Shown piece after piece: positions 23,013 through 33,730 of a DNA stretch of 64,000 nt. The DNA lies in assembly GCA_023055355.1 (NCBI GenBank), contig JALJCS010000055.1, positions 186,001-250,000 of the forward strand, in the 5' to 3' direction. The stretch's first letter is position 1. Every line of letters starts with the position of its first letter. Both the position numbers and the translations under genes were made by a program. Source of the stretch: Agelaius tricolor (lineage: Eukaryota > Chordata > Aves > Passeriformes > Icteridae). The notes beneath the pieces were generated by a model. It was not told the DNA's origin and ran no database searches. It saw nothing but the letters and a program-made list of their open reading frames with translations.

Positions 23013-23604
23013 TGTGACACTGCAGGGCCCTGGGGAAGCAAGGGGCCATTGTGACACTGAGGGGCCTGGTGGCACCAAGAGGACCATGGTGACACTGTGT
23101 ACGACCTGGCAGCACAGAGCCAAGGGGCCATTGTGACACTGTGGGGCTGAATGGAAGCAAGGAGTCCATGGTGACAGTCTGGGTCCTGCTGGAACCACAG
23201 AGGCCACTGTGACCCTGCAGGGCCTTGTGGAACCATGCAGAGCATTGTGACAGAGCAGGACCTGGTGTCATGATGGGGCCATTGTGACACTGCAGGGCCC
23301 CATGGAACCAAGGGGCCAGTGCTGCTCCTCAGGGACTCCTGGAATGAAGGAAACATGTTTGACACCGTTGTGGCCCTTGGGACCAAGAGGCCATTGTGAC
23401 AGCGTGGAACCAAGGAGAGCATTGCAGCATGGCCAGACCTCATGGAACCAAGGATCCATTGTGACACTGCACGGGCCAAGGATCCAAGGGACTTTGTGAC
23501 ACCAAGGGGGCCCATGGAACCAAAGGGACATTGTGACACTGGGAGGCCTCATAGAATCATGAACACCATTGGGACACTCTGAGGCCTCATGGAACCCTGG
23601 TGAC
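23013..23604 (-). repeat. about 40-bp minisatellite, arm B outer block
   Basis: Reverse-complement units, about 14 copies. It is the mirror of 5973-6730. Confidence 0.85.
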
Positions 23605-24003
23605 CCCAAGTTGGCTGGGAGTGTGGATCTGCTGGAGGGTAGGAGGGCTCTTCACAGTGCCCTGGACAGGCTGGATCCAGAGCCCAAATCCAACAAGGTG
23701 AGGTTTAACAAGTCCCAGTGCCGGGTCCTGCACTTTGGCCACAACAACCCCTGCAGCACTACAGGCTGGGGACCGAGTGGCTGGACAGCAGCCAGGCAGA
23801 AAGGGACCTGCAGGGACTGATGGACAGCAGGCTGGACATGAGGCAGCAGTGTGCCCAGGTGGGCAAGAAGGCCAATGGCTCCTGGGCTGGATCAGGAATG
23901 GTGTGGCCAGCAGGAGCAGGGCAGGGATTCTTCCACTGTGCTGGGCACTGGTTTGGCAGCACCTCGAGTGCTGTGTCCAGTTCTAGACCCCTTGGGGTGG
24001 GCA
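23605..24003 (+). mobile_element. CR1 LINE fragment, ORF2 C-terminal end
   Basis: Mirror of 5567-5972, with the same [16 protein letters not shown] stretch and the same break next to the minisatellite. The insertion therefore predates the duplication. Confidence 0.7.
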
Positions 24004-25187
24004 TTAGGGAGAAATTTGTACCAGGAAGAGTAAAGAAAGCAAAGGTGAAGCCATGGAATGCTCAGGGCAGTTTGGGGGTGGCTGCCAGGCAGCCCTGGCT
24101 CTGAGCAACAGCGTCTGCAGTGGCACAGGAAACTCCCAGCTGATGGGAACAAACTTTCTGGCTGACTGCAGAGGCCAGGACAAAGCTGAGTGGTTTCCCT
24201 GGTGTCCCCCAGCCCTTGCTGGCCCCAGGGGCTGATGGCATTTGTGCTCCCTCAGGTTCATGTCCCCACAGCAACAGCATGGGGGTGCTGCCCCTGCTGT
24301 GTGCAATGCAAACAGGGGCTGCTGAGCCAGTGCTGCCGTGTCTGTGCCTGCAAGGATGGGGCACCTGTGTGAGCTGGGGGAGAGGCCAGGGCTGCAGAGG
24401 GGGGGTGTTGTTGGCAGCTGCATGAGGACGCTCTGGGACGCTGCCCTGGGCTGTGCAGCGCACTGGGCATGGATCAGCCCCTGCTCTGCTGCTCTTTCCC
24501 ATCTGCCCCAGGGCCCTTGCAGAGCCCCAGCCATGCTGTTTGCCCCCAGCCTGCCCACGGCCAGCCTGGGGCTGCTCACGGGGGTTTCTGTGCTGAGCAT
24601 TGGCCTGGCCGTGTTCTGGAGAGAGCCTGGGCAAGGAGCCTGGAGCCCCCAGGGCCTGGCCTGAGGCGTCAGTGCTGCCCCAGCAGTGCCCATGGCCTGT
24701 CCCTGCTGCAGCCCCGGCACTGCCACCCCCAGGGCTGTGCCCGGCCCCGAGAGCACTCAGGCCCTGCAGCAACACCAGGGCCACCAGGGCAGCGGGGCAG
24801 GGCCACGGCAGCAGCACTGGCAACACCAAGTGCTGCTGCTGCTGCTGCTGGGCACAGCTGCTGGGCCAGCACTGATCTGCCCCAGCTCTGCACATAGACA
24901 CTGCTGCTGCACCTCCAGAGAAGGCAACAAAAGGGCATCTCTGCAGAAAACTCTGCTGGGAGATCCATTACTTCCTTTAAAGCCACCAAGAGCACAGCCC
25001 CTCATTGGCACAGTCTTTGGCCACAGGGAAGGTGGAGAGAAACAAAATGAGAAAAGGCACAAATAATGACATTTGTGGACAATATGAAAAAAAGTAAAAC
25101 AAAGAAAAGCAACCCCCAAAATAAAAATTACAAGAAGTATCAAAGATGACTTTTATTGCAAGTGATTTGCAGAAATTGGCCAGCAGT
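24004..25187. repeat. GC-rich module, arm B
   Basis: Mirror of 4381-5566. A GCT run lies at 24832-24850. The conserved frame with a hydrophobic segment is at 24469-24664 (+). No established gene was seen. Confidence 0.65.
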
Positions 25188-26121
25188 TTAATGTTTGTGA
25201 AACCATCCAGTCATCAGTGTGCACACTGCAGCCTTGAGCTCTTGATTCCTCAGGCTGTACATGAGGGGGTTCAGGACTGGAGGCACCACTGAGTAGAGAA
25301 CTGACAGTGCCAGATCCAGGGATGGGGAGGACATGGAGGGGGGCTTCAGGTGAGCAAATGTGCCAGTGCGGAGGAACACGGAAACCACAGCCAGGTGAGG
25401 GAGGCAGGTGGAAAAGGCTTTGTGCCGTCCCTGCTCAGAGGGGATCCTCAGCACAGCCCTGAAGATCTTCACATAGGAGAAAACAATGAATACCAAACAA
25501 CCAAATGATAAACTAGCAGTAACCACAAGAAGCCCAAGTTCCCTGAGTTGGGATTTGGAGCAGGAGAGCTTGAGGATCTGTGGGATTTCACAGAAGAACT
25601 GGCTCAGGGAATTGCCATAGCACAGGGGCAGGGAAAATGTATTGGCCATGTGCATGAGAGCAGTGAGAAAGGCACTGGCCCAGGCAGCTGCTGCCATCTG
25701 GGCACAAGCTCTGCTGCCCAGGAGGGTCCCGTAGTGCAGGGGTTTGCAGATGGACACATAGCGGTCGTAGCACATGATGGTCAGGAGGAAATACTCTGCT
25801 GAGATGAAAAAGACAAAAAAAATATAGCTGAGCAGCACATCCAGTGTAGGAGATGGTCCTGGTGTCCCAGAGGGAATTGTGCATGGCTCTGGGGACAGTG
25901 GTGCAGATGGAGCCCAGGTCAGCGAGGGCCAGGTTGAGCAGGAAGAAGAACATGGGCGTGTGCAGGTGGTGGCCGCAGGCTACGGCGCTGATGATGAGGC
26001 CGTTGCCCAGGAGGGCAGCCAGGGAGATGCCCAGCAAGAGGCAGAAGTGCAGGAGCTGCAGCTGCCGCGTGTCTGCCAATGCCAGCAGCAGGAAGTGCCT
26101 GATGGAGCTGCTGTTGGACAT
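25188..26121 (-). pseudogene. olfactory receptor, OR14-like, single-base frameshift
   Basis: Paralogue of the receptor at 3448-4380, minus strand, and at the protein level very similar to it (N-terminus MSNSSSIRHFLLLALADT identical). The frame from the ATG at 26121 is good to about residue 100. It then shifts at an 8-A run on the plus strand (25815-25822; 8 T in the gene). The remaining TM3-TM7, including MCYDRYVSICKPLHY, KAFSTCLPHL and PPVLNPLMYSLRN, continues in the other frame to a normal stop at 25188. Removing the reading-frame break is the only repair it would need, so it is a very recent pseudogene or a homopolymer sequencing error. An in-frame ATG at 26139 gives a slightly longer N-terminus. 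A CTTTTCTTACAG splice acceptor sits at about 26148-26159. Confidence 0.85.
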
Positions 26122-26159
26122 TTGCTGATGCCTTGGCATGGGGACCTGTAAGAAAAGTA

Positions 26160-27660
26160 ATCATGGAATGGTTGGGTGTGGAGTGGACTTGAAATATCCC
26201 AGCACAGCCTGGGGGCACTTTCCCCCACTGCCTGCCCAGGGCTCTGCTGCCTGGAGCTGTCCCTGCCAGCAGCTGCTTCCCTGTGCCCAGGGCTGGGCCC
26301 TGCCAGTGCTGCCAGAGCCCAGCCCAGCCCTGGGGGCTCAGCTCTGCCCTGCAGAGCCCCCCAGGGGCAGCTCTGGCTCTGCAGGCTCTGATGGCAACGT
26401 CAGAGCAACACTGAGGAGGCTCTAAAAGTGACACTGATGCTGCCTCTAAGGGGTCCTGTGGTGATTGCTGTTGCTGCCTGGTTTGCTCAGATCAGAGAAT
26501 ATATTTTTATTTTTCTCAGCCTGAACTGAGAGATGAATATCAATGGGCAATTTCCAACCCAGAGCAGTAGATTAAAAAAGCAGAACTTGAACTTTTATGC
26601 AGCCCCTGCCTCAATGTGCTCCCTGTATAATCTACTTGGAAATGTTCTGCAGTTAAATGCCATGCTGGGAGGAGTCCTGAACAATACAGCATCCTCCCCA
26701 CACAAGGAGAACACTTCCAAGCCTCACCAGCTGTCTCCTCCTACCCAGATCTTGTCCCCCAGTGCTGGGAGCAACTGCCAGGGCTGGCTGAGAGCTGTCC
26801 CTGGCAGGCAGCAGAGTCCCTGCCCCAGCACAGTGCCCTGGGCTGCAGGACCCTGCTCTGCAGGACAGCCCTGGGCACCCCTGGCTGCTCTGCACAAGAG
26901 ACAATCAGAGAATGTACTCACAGGCTCTGCAGGCATTGGGATGTTCCATCTTGAGGAGATGGCTCCAGGAGCTGCAGCTGCACTGTCCTGCAGCCAGAGG
27001 TTCCTGTGCCAAGGGCTGGCAGTGATTGTGCCCCAGGCACTTCTCAGCCCCTTCCCAGCCCTGACTGATTGAAGCTCTCTGTGTCTCTGTGCTGTGCCCG
27101 GGCTGGCTGCAGGCAGTGCCCCAGCCCTGCTGGACTGGCAGAGAGCTGCTCATCAAGAGAAATGTGCTTTTGAAGCTCTTCTTGGTCACCAGGAGCTGCC
27201 TCTGTGCCAGGAGCCCAGCCCAGCTCAGCAGCACAGACACAGCACAAGGACTTTAATCAGCCTCTGGGCCTTTGTGCTCAGGCCCTGAACATCAGTCCCT
27301 GAGAGGGAGCTGAAGAAACCTCTGCAGAACTCCAAGGCAGAATCCAACTCCAAAGTTTCTTGGACATTTAATGGGTCCCACTGAGGGACACGACTGAGAA
27401 AGTGTCCCCAGGCCCCAGGCAGAGCAGAGAACTGCAAGCAGTGATGACAGGTGGGGACAAAGAGAAGCCAAGGCTTGGTGCCCTGGGGCTCAGCAGGGTC
27501 TGTGCCACCAAGGGCTGGGAGGAGACACCTTGTCCTGAGGCCCTGGGGCCTCCTGGCACAGCCCCAGCCAGGCTGGGCACTGTCAGCCCCTTGTGCTGCC
27601 CTCAGCATCCCCCCCTAGCCCACATCCCAGTGGCCTCAAGGATCTGCTGCAAGGAGTCCC
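26160..27660. other. upstream flank of the receptor pseudogene, no gene recognised
   Basis: 26220-26440 is GC-rich. 26450-26900 is mixed. 27080-27250 matches the reverse complement of 17570-17730. Non-coding first exons of the receptor could lie here. No frame has a domain. Confidence 0.4.
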
Positions 27661-27689
27661 TGGGGAGCCTTGCTCAGCAATGGCCCTGG

Positions 27690-28290
27690 GGGCTCCTTCA
27701 TGCTCCCTGCAGGGACTGCAGGTTTTTCAAAGGACTTTGGCTTTGGCTTTTGCCTTGGAGATTCTCTGAGAGGTTTGTGCAATCATGACCTCCAATTATC
27801 TGCTGTAATTAGTCCCTGGAGAGGCTTTGTCAGTAACAACATTCAGAGGGGCTCATTACTACTTCAGGGTACTTCAGTTATTTGAAGGTACTTGGTGCTT
27901 CCCTTTTGATACAGACTCTGTGAGAGGTTTGTGCAATCATGGCTCCAATTATCTGCTTTAATGAGTCCCTGGAGAGCTTTGTACTGACACTCAGTGGGGC
28001 TCAGTAATGCTTTGAGCTTCTCAATTTTTTTAAGGTAGTTTGGAATTTTCTGTCCACACTGAGACTCTGAGAGGTTTTTGGTCAATCCTGGCCTCCAATT
28101 CTCTCCTCCAAGGAGTCCATGAGGAGCCTGTGTTGGGGATGGACCTCACTGTGACCCATTCATGCTTTGAGACACTTTGGGGTTTTCTTCTGACTTTGAC
28201 TCCTGGAAAGGTCTATGCAATCTCCTCTCAGGCCCTGAGGTTACAGGGCTCAGCTCCAAATGCACCACAGGGCTCATTGGGATGCAGCAA
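27690..28290 (+). repeat. about 150-bp tandem repeat, four degenerate units
   Basis: The core GAGAGGTTTGTGCAATCATG and its variants recur with AGGTTT/AGGTCT at 27771, 27925, 28072 and 28209, intervals of 154, 147 and 137 bp. Each is followed by CCTCCAATT and an AGTCCCTGGAGAG-like segment. It is of unknown origin. Confidence 0.7.
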
Positions 28291-28458
28291 GTCCTGACAA
28301 ACCATGGCTCTGCCTTCATTTCCCTCTGCTCTCGCGCAGTTCAGCAGGATGATTTCCTTTTACAGTTATGGAGAAATATTTCAAAGAGCTTCTAAGAAAT
28401 ATGTAAACCTATTGTAAAGGGTGTCTTTTATTGCTGTTCTTATTGTACAAGATGTAAT

Positions 28459-28984
28459 TGTTGCATTCTGTGATAATTTTAATCCAGGGTTTCTCCTAAG
28501 GAAGTCTGGCCAGGTCAGAGAAGTTTTACCTTGAGAGCTGACCCAACCTTGCCCCACATTCCCCAACCCCATGTGAAAAATGATTTTTACTTTCAAAATT
28601 TTAAATGCCTTATTAAAATACAACAGAAGACTGAATAAAAAAAACCATACAGAATCAGAAGCAAAGGATTCAGTCACCATGTGCTCATCTACAAAATGGA
28701 TGTTCTGTCTTTTATACCTCCAGCCCCTCCCAATGTCTTGTCAATCGACTCCTTCTTCTCTGTCCACTGGTGGAGATCACTGTCTCACACCTGGATTGGA
28801 GGTCAGGTGCTGCCATAGGAACAAGCCAGCCCTCCCAAATGCCCCAGCTACTGAGGCCATCCTGTGATAACAATGCAAGGGGGAGGGGAAGGATAACTGT
28901 ACATCTACAAAACTTCTCTTAACATATATTTAATATTCACCCCCTAATTGTGAGAGTCAACCATAGGATTACTCATCTATAACA
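28459..28984 (-). mobile_element. 3' LTR of the ERV1 remnant (about 526 bp)
   Basis: It begins TGTTATAGATGAG at 28984 just after a polypurine tract and contains a TATAAAAG box near 28715. It probably ends GAATGCAACA at 28459. The left end rests on the CA dinucleotide only. Confidence 0.6.
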
Positions 28985-29003
28985 CGCCCCTCTTTTCTTT
29001 TTC
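28985..29003 (-). other. polypurine tract of the ERV1 remnant
   Basis: The minus strand reads AGAAAAAGAAAAGAGGGGCG directly before the LTR start, the expected position and composition for plus-strand priming. Confidence 0.65.
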
Positions 29004-29510
29004 TGTAAGTCATTTTGCATGAACAATTAAGTAAAAAAATTTTCCTGTCTCTTGAATGAGTCATACCAGCATCTGTTGATGTGGGCAAGGACAGTGGGAA
29101 CAGGAAAAAAAACTCAGGTTTTCCTTAGACACACTTATTTGGAATGGACAAAAGGGCATCCCAGAGGTCCAGTATGGCTTTGACTCCCATCTACCGCGCC
29201 TATGTGGCTGCTGCCCATAGCTGGTGTATCTTAGGGGTGAGTACAGAGGCCAACTCGGTCCTGCCCTCCAGTCTCTGTTGTATTAAAAGAAAACTGAGGA
29301 ATTACAGAGGTCTGGAATGGCCTTTTGTCCCTACCTTACCATGCCTACCAAGTAACTACCCACAGCAGGGCTATGGAGCCTTCCTGGTAGCAAACAAAGG
29401 GGCCAACCCGGCCTTGCCCTCCTTCCTTTGTCTTATTTTCTTGAAGAAGCTGTCCCATTACCTTTTACAGTCCCTTGTGCACTTCTCCTCAGCAGATGCT
29501 GGTAATTCTC
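29004..29510 (-). pseudogene. env-position remnant of the ERV1, unrecognisable, with an internal tandem duplication
   Basis: It lies between the integrase C-terminus and the polypurine tract. About 132 bp is present twice (29154-29290 and 29300-29425), diverged. No Env motif survives. Confidence 0.4.
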
Positions 29511-30832
29511 ATCCATGAAAACAGGAAGACAGTTCTCGAGCTGGTTGGTGGATGTTTGACTCTGCTTTTAAGGTGTCTTGCTGTTTTTCTGGTTGTCTCT
29601 CAGTCTCTGCTTGAGAGTCAATCTTTTTTCACCTGGCCTGGATGTTATAGTCCACTCTTTGGGTTCTTCTCCTGGGCCTTTGACTCTGTTGCCATGAGTC
29701 CATCCCTGCTCTGCAGCTCACACGCCCGATTCGGTGGTGAGCAGGACCTGAAAGGGACCTTCCCACTGAGGAGTTAGAGGCTGATCTCTCCATGACTTAA
29801 TCATCACCCAATCCCCGGGATTATTATTATGGATTCTGAAATCCAGGGTGGTAGTTTGAGGAATTGCCCCTTTATGTCTTAGCCCTTCTAAGGTTTGTGC
29901 TATAGACATCACTTATTCCTTGGCATTGGTTTCCCCTTCCTCACAGGTGGCAGCCTTCTGGGGCGAGGTCAGGAAGGGTAACCCAAACATCATTTCATAG
30001 GTTGAGACCCCCGGATCTGTCTGGGGTTGGGTTCTAATTCTTAATAAGGCCAAAGGGAGACATTTTATCCATGACATTTGGGTTTCAATCATTAGCTTAA
30101 CTAGAGCTCTTTTAAGAATTTGATTCATTCTCTCAACCCAATGGGAACTCTGTGGATGCCATGGAGTGTGTAATTCCCATTTTAGTCCCAGGGCCTGAAC
30201 AATTTTCTGCAATATCTTCAATGTGAAATGAGTTCCCCAATCTGAATCAATCTTGTCTGCCATCCCATATTGGGGAATGATTGATTCTAGAACTGTTTTA
30301 CTCACAACATTGGCATTGGCTTTCACAGTGGGTACCACCTCTACCCAGTGAGTCACATGATCTACTATCACTGGTAAAACTTCCACTGTTGTACCTGGGG
30401 AAGCTCAGTAAAGTCTACTTGGATGTTTTGGAAGGACCTTAAGGCCAGTTCTCGCCCTCCCCTGGGTGTTTTCCTCATGATTTTCTTATTCACTTGTTGA
30501 CATATCACACCCTGTTCAGTTACTTGCTTAGCGATTCTGAAAATTCCTGTGCATCCCCAATCCCTTTGAAACTGATCACTTAGTGCTTGTGTACCCCAAT
30601 GTGTTGTTCCATGTATGCCTTCTAGCAGTTTCCTGGCAAAGGGTTTATTATTATTTCCTTCTATCTGCTCATTTCCCTTTGTTATCTTTCTTGGCTCCTA
30701 TTTTAAGGAGTTCTTCCTCTTCTGTCCCACTGAATACAGGGACTTTTTGCATTTCTCTCATGGGTGCTAATACTATTATTAGTTTTTCTGTCTCTGATTC
30801 AGTTGCATTTTTAGCTTCTAAATTGGCTAAAT
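29511..30832 (-). pseudogene. pol: ERV1 pol: integrase
   Basis: The zinc-binding part (30640-30440) shows HGTTHWG and later GVICQQVNK in a broken frame. The catalytic core (30386-29913) shows VDHVTHWVE, DSDWGTHF and HPQSSHWVERMNQ, that is the D, D and E positions of a gammaretroviral integrase. The C-terminal part at 29912-29718 has WEGPFQVLLTT, typical of gammaretroviruses. Several frame breaks lie between pieces. It would join viral DNA to host DNA, but it is not functional here. Confidence 0.8.
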
Positions 30833-31196
30833 TGTGGTAGGTAAGGGACAGGCGTTCGGAAGATTTCAGGCTGTGATGGAAAATTACAGGACTCCTTCTG
30901 CCCCTCTCCCCAGAGATAAGGATCACCCTTGGAATGTAGCCAAACAGGTAGCCCCCCTAACCTATGGATGCCAGTAACTTTCCACTCCATACTAACCCTA
31001 GAAAGTATAGCCAAACCCCTTTCTGACGTAGAGAAACCCCTTAGTCCATAAATACCCTTGAGACCCTTCAATAAACGCCTTTAACTGTCCACCACATTGG
31101 TGTTAGCGTCCGTTACTGGCCCCGAGGGATCCCAGGAGGGGATCACCGTGCTGGACTCTGAAACCAGGTCGCCGCTGCCTTCCCAAGAAGGCAACA
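30833..31196 (+). mobile_element. solo LTR (364 bp) inside the ERV1 pol
   Basis: It starts TGTGGTAGG, ends AAGGCAACA and is flanked by CTAAAT on both sides (30827-30832 and 31197-31202), a perfect 6-bp target duplication. AATAAA is at about 31070, giving plus orientation. Six-base duplications are typical of alpharetrovirus/ERVK-type integrases. The internal region was lost, presumably by LTR-LTR recombination. Confidence 0.85.
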
Positions 31197-31862
31197 CTAA
31201 ATTGTTCCCTTGCTCCCTTTTTGATGTCCTTCAACATATACCACCACTACTTCCTCTGGTAATTGTAAGGTTTCTAACTCTTCTAAGACAAATTTTTCAT
31301 GAATCAATCACTTTCCCTTTGAATTTAATAGCCCCGTCTCTTCCCAAATTTTTCCAAAGTTATGCGCTGTTCCAAAAGCATATTTTCAGTCTGTATATTT
31401 TGTTCCCCTTTTCTGTGCTAACATTTCCAGAGCTCGTTTTAGGGCATACAACTCACACGCTTGGGCTGACCAGTTGGAAGGTAACTTTCCCTTTTCTATG
31501 GCTACCAACCCTTCATGCACTGTAGCGTACCCCGATACCCTGTGCCCCTTTATTACCTGTGAAGATCCATTGATGTACAATCGTTTTCCACCTTGGAGTG
31601 GTTGATCTGTTAGGTCCTCTCTTCCTTTAGTTTGATAGTTTATAACCTCTAGGCAATTATGTATTAGTTCCTCATCTGGTTCTCCATATAAAAACTGGGC
31701 AGGGTTGACTTGGTTACTCACAATTAGCTCTAAATCATTAGCTATTAAGATCCCTTCATAATTTAACATACAGGAATCAGTGAGCCATTTCTCAGCCTTT
31801 TGGCTTAGGATACTTCTAACTGAGTGTGGGGTATATATTTTCAATTTTCCTGTAAAGGTCAA
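31197..31862 (-). pseudogene. pol: ERV1 pol: RT connection and RNase H
   Basis: The frame at 31862-31386 begins in the connection region and contains RNase H features: LYINGSSQVIKGHRVSGYA, SAQACELYALKRAL and KRGTKYTD. It continues degenerately to 31203 with EGHQKG, then is interrupted by the solo LTR. RNase H would degrade RNA in RNA:DNA hybrids; this copy is fragmentary. Confidence 0.75.
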
Positions 31863-32585
31863 TGTCTTGGTTTGAAAAGACAGCTGTCTGCCAAGGAAGT
31901 TAGGAGCCTCCCATGAAATGGAAAATGTAAACCCCCTCCCTCTGAATTATTATAATTTTGAAATTAAGAGGCTCTCAGGCAAAGATATTGGAATAGGAAC
32001 AATAGTTCTTTACTAGGAAAATTAAAAATGCAAATTTAACAATACAAACAAACAAACAAACAAACCCCTACAGACAGAGTCAGAATACCTGTTGGTCAGG
32101 TGTTGGTAGCGGTCCGATTGAATGGTGGCTGCAGTGCCCCTGCAGTGACAGGTGTGGTTCTCTTGGAGCAGGGATCCTGTAGAAGGGTGTAGTTTTCCTC
32201 TGAAAGTCCAGTGGTGGTGTAGATGGGCCTGATCTTTCTCTGGGAATCCAGTAGGGAAGAAAGCTGCTCCTCTGGGAATCCAGTGGGGAAAAGGCTGTTC
32301 CTCTGGGAATCCAGTGGAAAGGCTGTACTGGTGTCCCAAAATCTCAGATTATATCCAGGTAGGAATGCTTGTCTCCTCCCTCTGGGTGGAGCATCTCACA
32401 ATGTGATGATGTAATTTTTATCAGTCATGCAGTGACACTCAGTGGCCCATTGACAGATGTCTCCCCAGAGGGAGGACTGGTTGAGGGAAAGATAAATAAA
32501 ACTGCCCAATTAACAGAAGATAACTGCCCCACCTCTTAAGATAGGAATTGAATACAACCCCAGCTACGTCGTTCAACTTTAGACA
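31863..32585 (-). mobile_element. solo-type LTR (723 bp), passerine ERV family
   Basis: On the minus strand it starts TGTCTAAAG and ends CCAAGACA. It contains a tandem GGATTCCCAGAGGAA-type motif and CAAA repeats at 32044-32066. It lies exactly between the ERV1 remnant and the CR1, and its flanks (GGTCAA and TTTACA) do not match. Confidence 0.65.
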
Positions 32586-33472
32586 TTTACAAAAGTTGCC
32601 ATTTTAAGATCTAACTGAGTTTGGCCTCCCTAGGTTTTTTTCTACATGCTCTAGCAGCCCCCTTAAATATTTCCTGAGAGATCTGACCCTCCTTCCAAAG
32701 ATGATACATCCTCTTTTTATTCTTAAGTTCCTCCAAAACCTCCTTGCCCATCCCAGGCTGGATGTTTGCCTCATCAACTTGTCTTTTGGCACACAGGGAC
32801 AGTCTGTTCCTGTGCCCTCAAGATCATTGTTTTGAAGCATGCCCATCCTTCCTGAACTCCTTTGTTTTTAAGGAACTCTGAATAAGTCTCCTAAACAGGC
32901 CAAAGTCTGCCCTCTGGAAGTCCAATGTAAAAGCCTTATTGATGTTCCTCCTGACTCCACCAAATATTGAGAATTCTATGATTTCACGATCACTGTTCCC
33001 CAAGCAGCCTCCAACCACCACATCTCCCACCAGTCCATCTCTACTTGCAAACAACAGATCTAACACAGTCCCTTCCGTGGTGGGCTTACCCATCAGCTGC
33101 AACAAAAAGTTGTCCTCCACAAACGCTAAAAATTTTTTGAACTGCCTCTTTTCAGCTGTATTGATTTCCCAACAAATGTCTGGCAGGTTGAAATCACCAA
33201 CAAGAACAAGAGCTGATGATCCAGAAACATTCTCTAGCTGTTTATAGAATAAGTTGTCCATCTCTTCTTCCTGGTTGGGTGGACAGTAGCAGACTCCAAG
33301 TAGGATGTCAGCCTTGTTGGCCTTCCCCCTAATTCTCACCCACAGGCATTCAACATTCATCATCATTAGTTTCAATACCTATGGTGTCCAAAGCCTCCCT
33401 AATATAAAGGGCCACCCCTCCACCTCTTCTCCCTTTCCTGTCTCTCCTGAAGAGCTTGTAGCCATCCAGTGG
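32586..33472 (-). mobile_element. CR1 LINE, downstream half (ORF2 endonuclease)
   Basis: The frame at 33375-32824 is the APE-type endonuclease of CR1 ORF2, with LVGDFNLPDICW and VGGCLGNSDREIIEF visible. 33571-33350 adds GYKLFRRDRKGRRGGGVALY in the neighbouring frame. The element is cut at 33472 by ERV-A and resumes at 47257. It ends at 32586, without reverse transcriptase or 3' end. The enzyme nicks DNA to start retrotransposition; this copy is broken. Confidence 0.85.
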
Positions 33473-33654
33473 TGTAGTAAACTCCATAGATTTAGGAAAA
33501 GCACCATGGAGGATATGAACAATAGGAATGCTGAAACAGCAAAAGAAAATTCCTGTTTTCCTGTCCTCCACCCCTTATCCTACCTCTGTAACCCTATAAG
33601 GCAATGTCATGTTAACCCCTTACCCATTGGTCAAGCTTGGATCCTTTCCAACCC

Positions 33655-33660
33655 TATAAA
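33655..33660 (+). promoter_or_regulatory. TATA box of the ERV-A 5' LTR
   Basis: CCCTATAAAAG, matching CCCTATAAAGG at 46907-46912 in the 3' LTR. It would direct RNA polymerase II transcription starting about 25-30 bp downstream. Confidence 0.7.
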
Positions 33661-33730
33661 AGAAGCATACTGTACCCCATTAGGGGAGAAAAGAAGAAGA
33701 GCAGAGACCCTTCACGGACCTCCCCAAATA

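Larger units (their letters stand above)
19925..26160 (-). repeat. arm B of the large inverted duplication
   Basis: Read on the minus strand from 26160 down, it repeats the order of arm A: OR14 receptor, GC-rich module, CR1 piece, minisatellite, CR1, shared segments, 180-bp repeats, minisatellite. It lacks the LTR at 10809-11676 and most of the arm A CR1. Confidence 0.8.
28459..31862 (-). mobile_element. gammaretrovirus-like (ERV1) provirus remnant
   Basis: On the minus strand in order: RNase H, a solo-LTR insertion (30833-31196), integrase, a degenerate env region, a polypurine tract and a 3' LTR. Gag, protease and most of reverse transcriptase are absent. The 5' side is cut at 31862/31863 by an unrelated LTR. 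Reading frames carry stops, so the element is dead. Confidence 0.75.
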
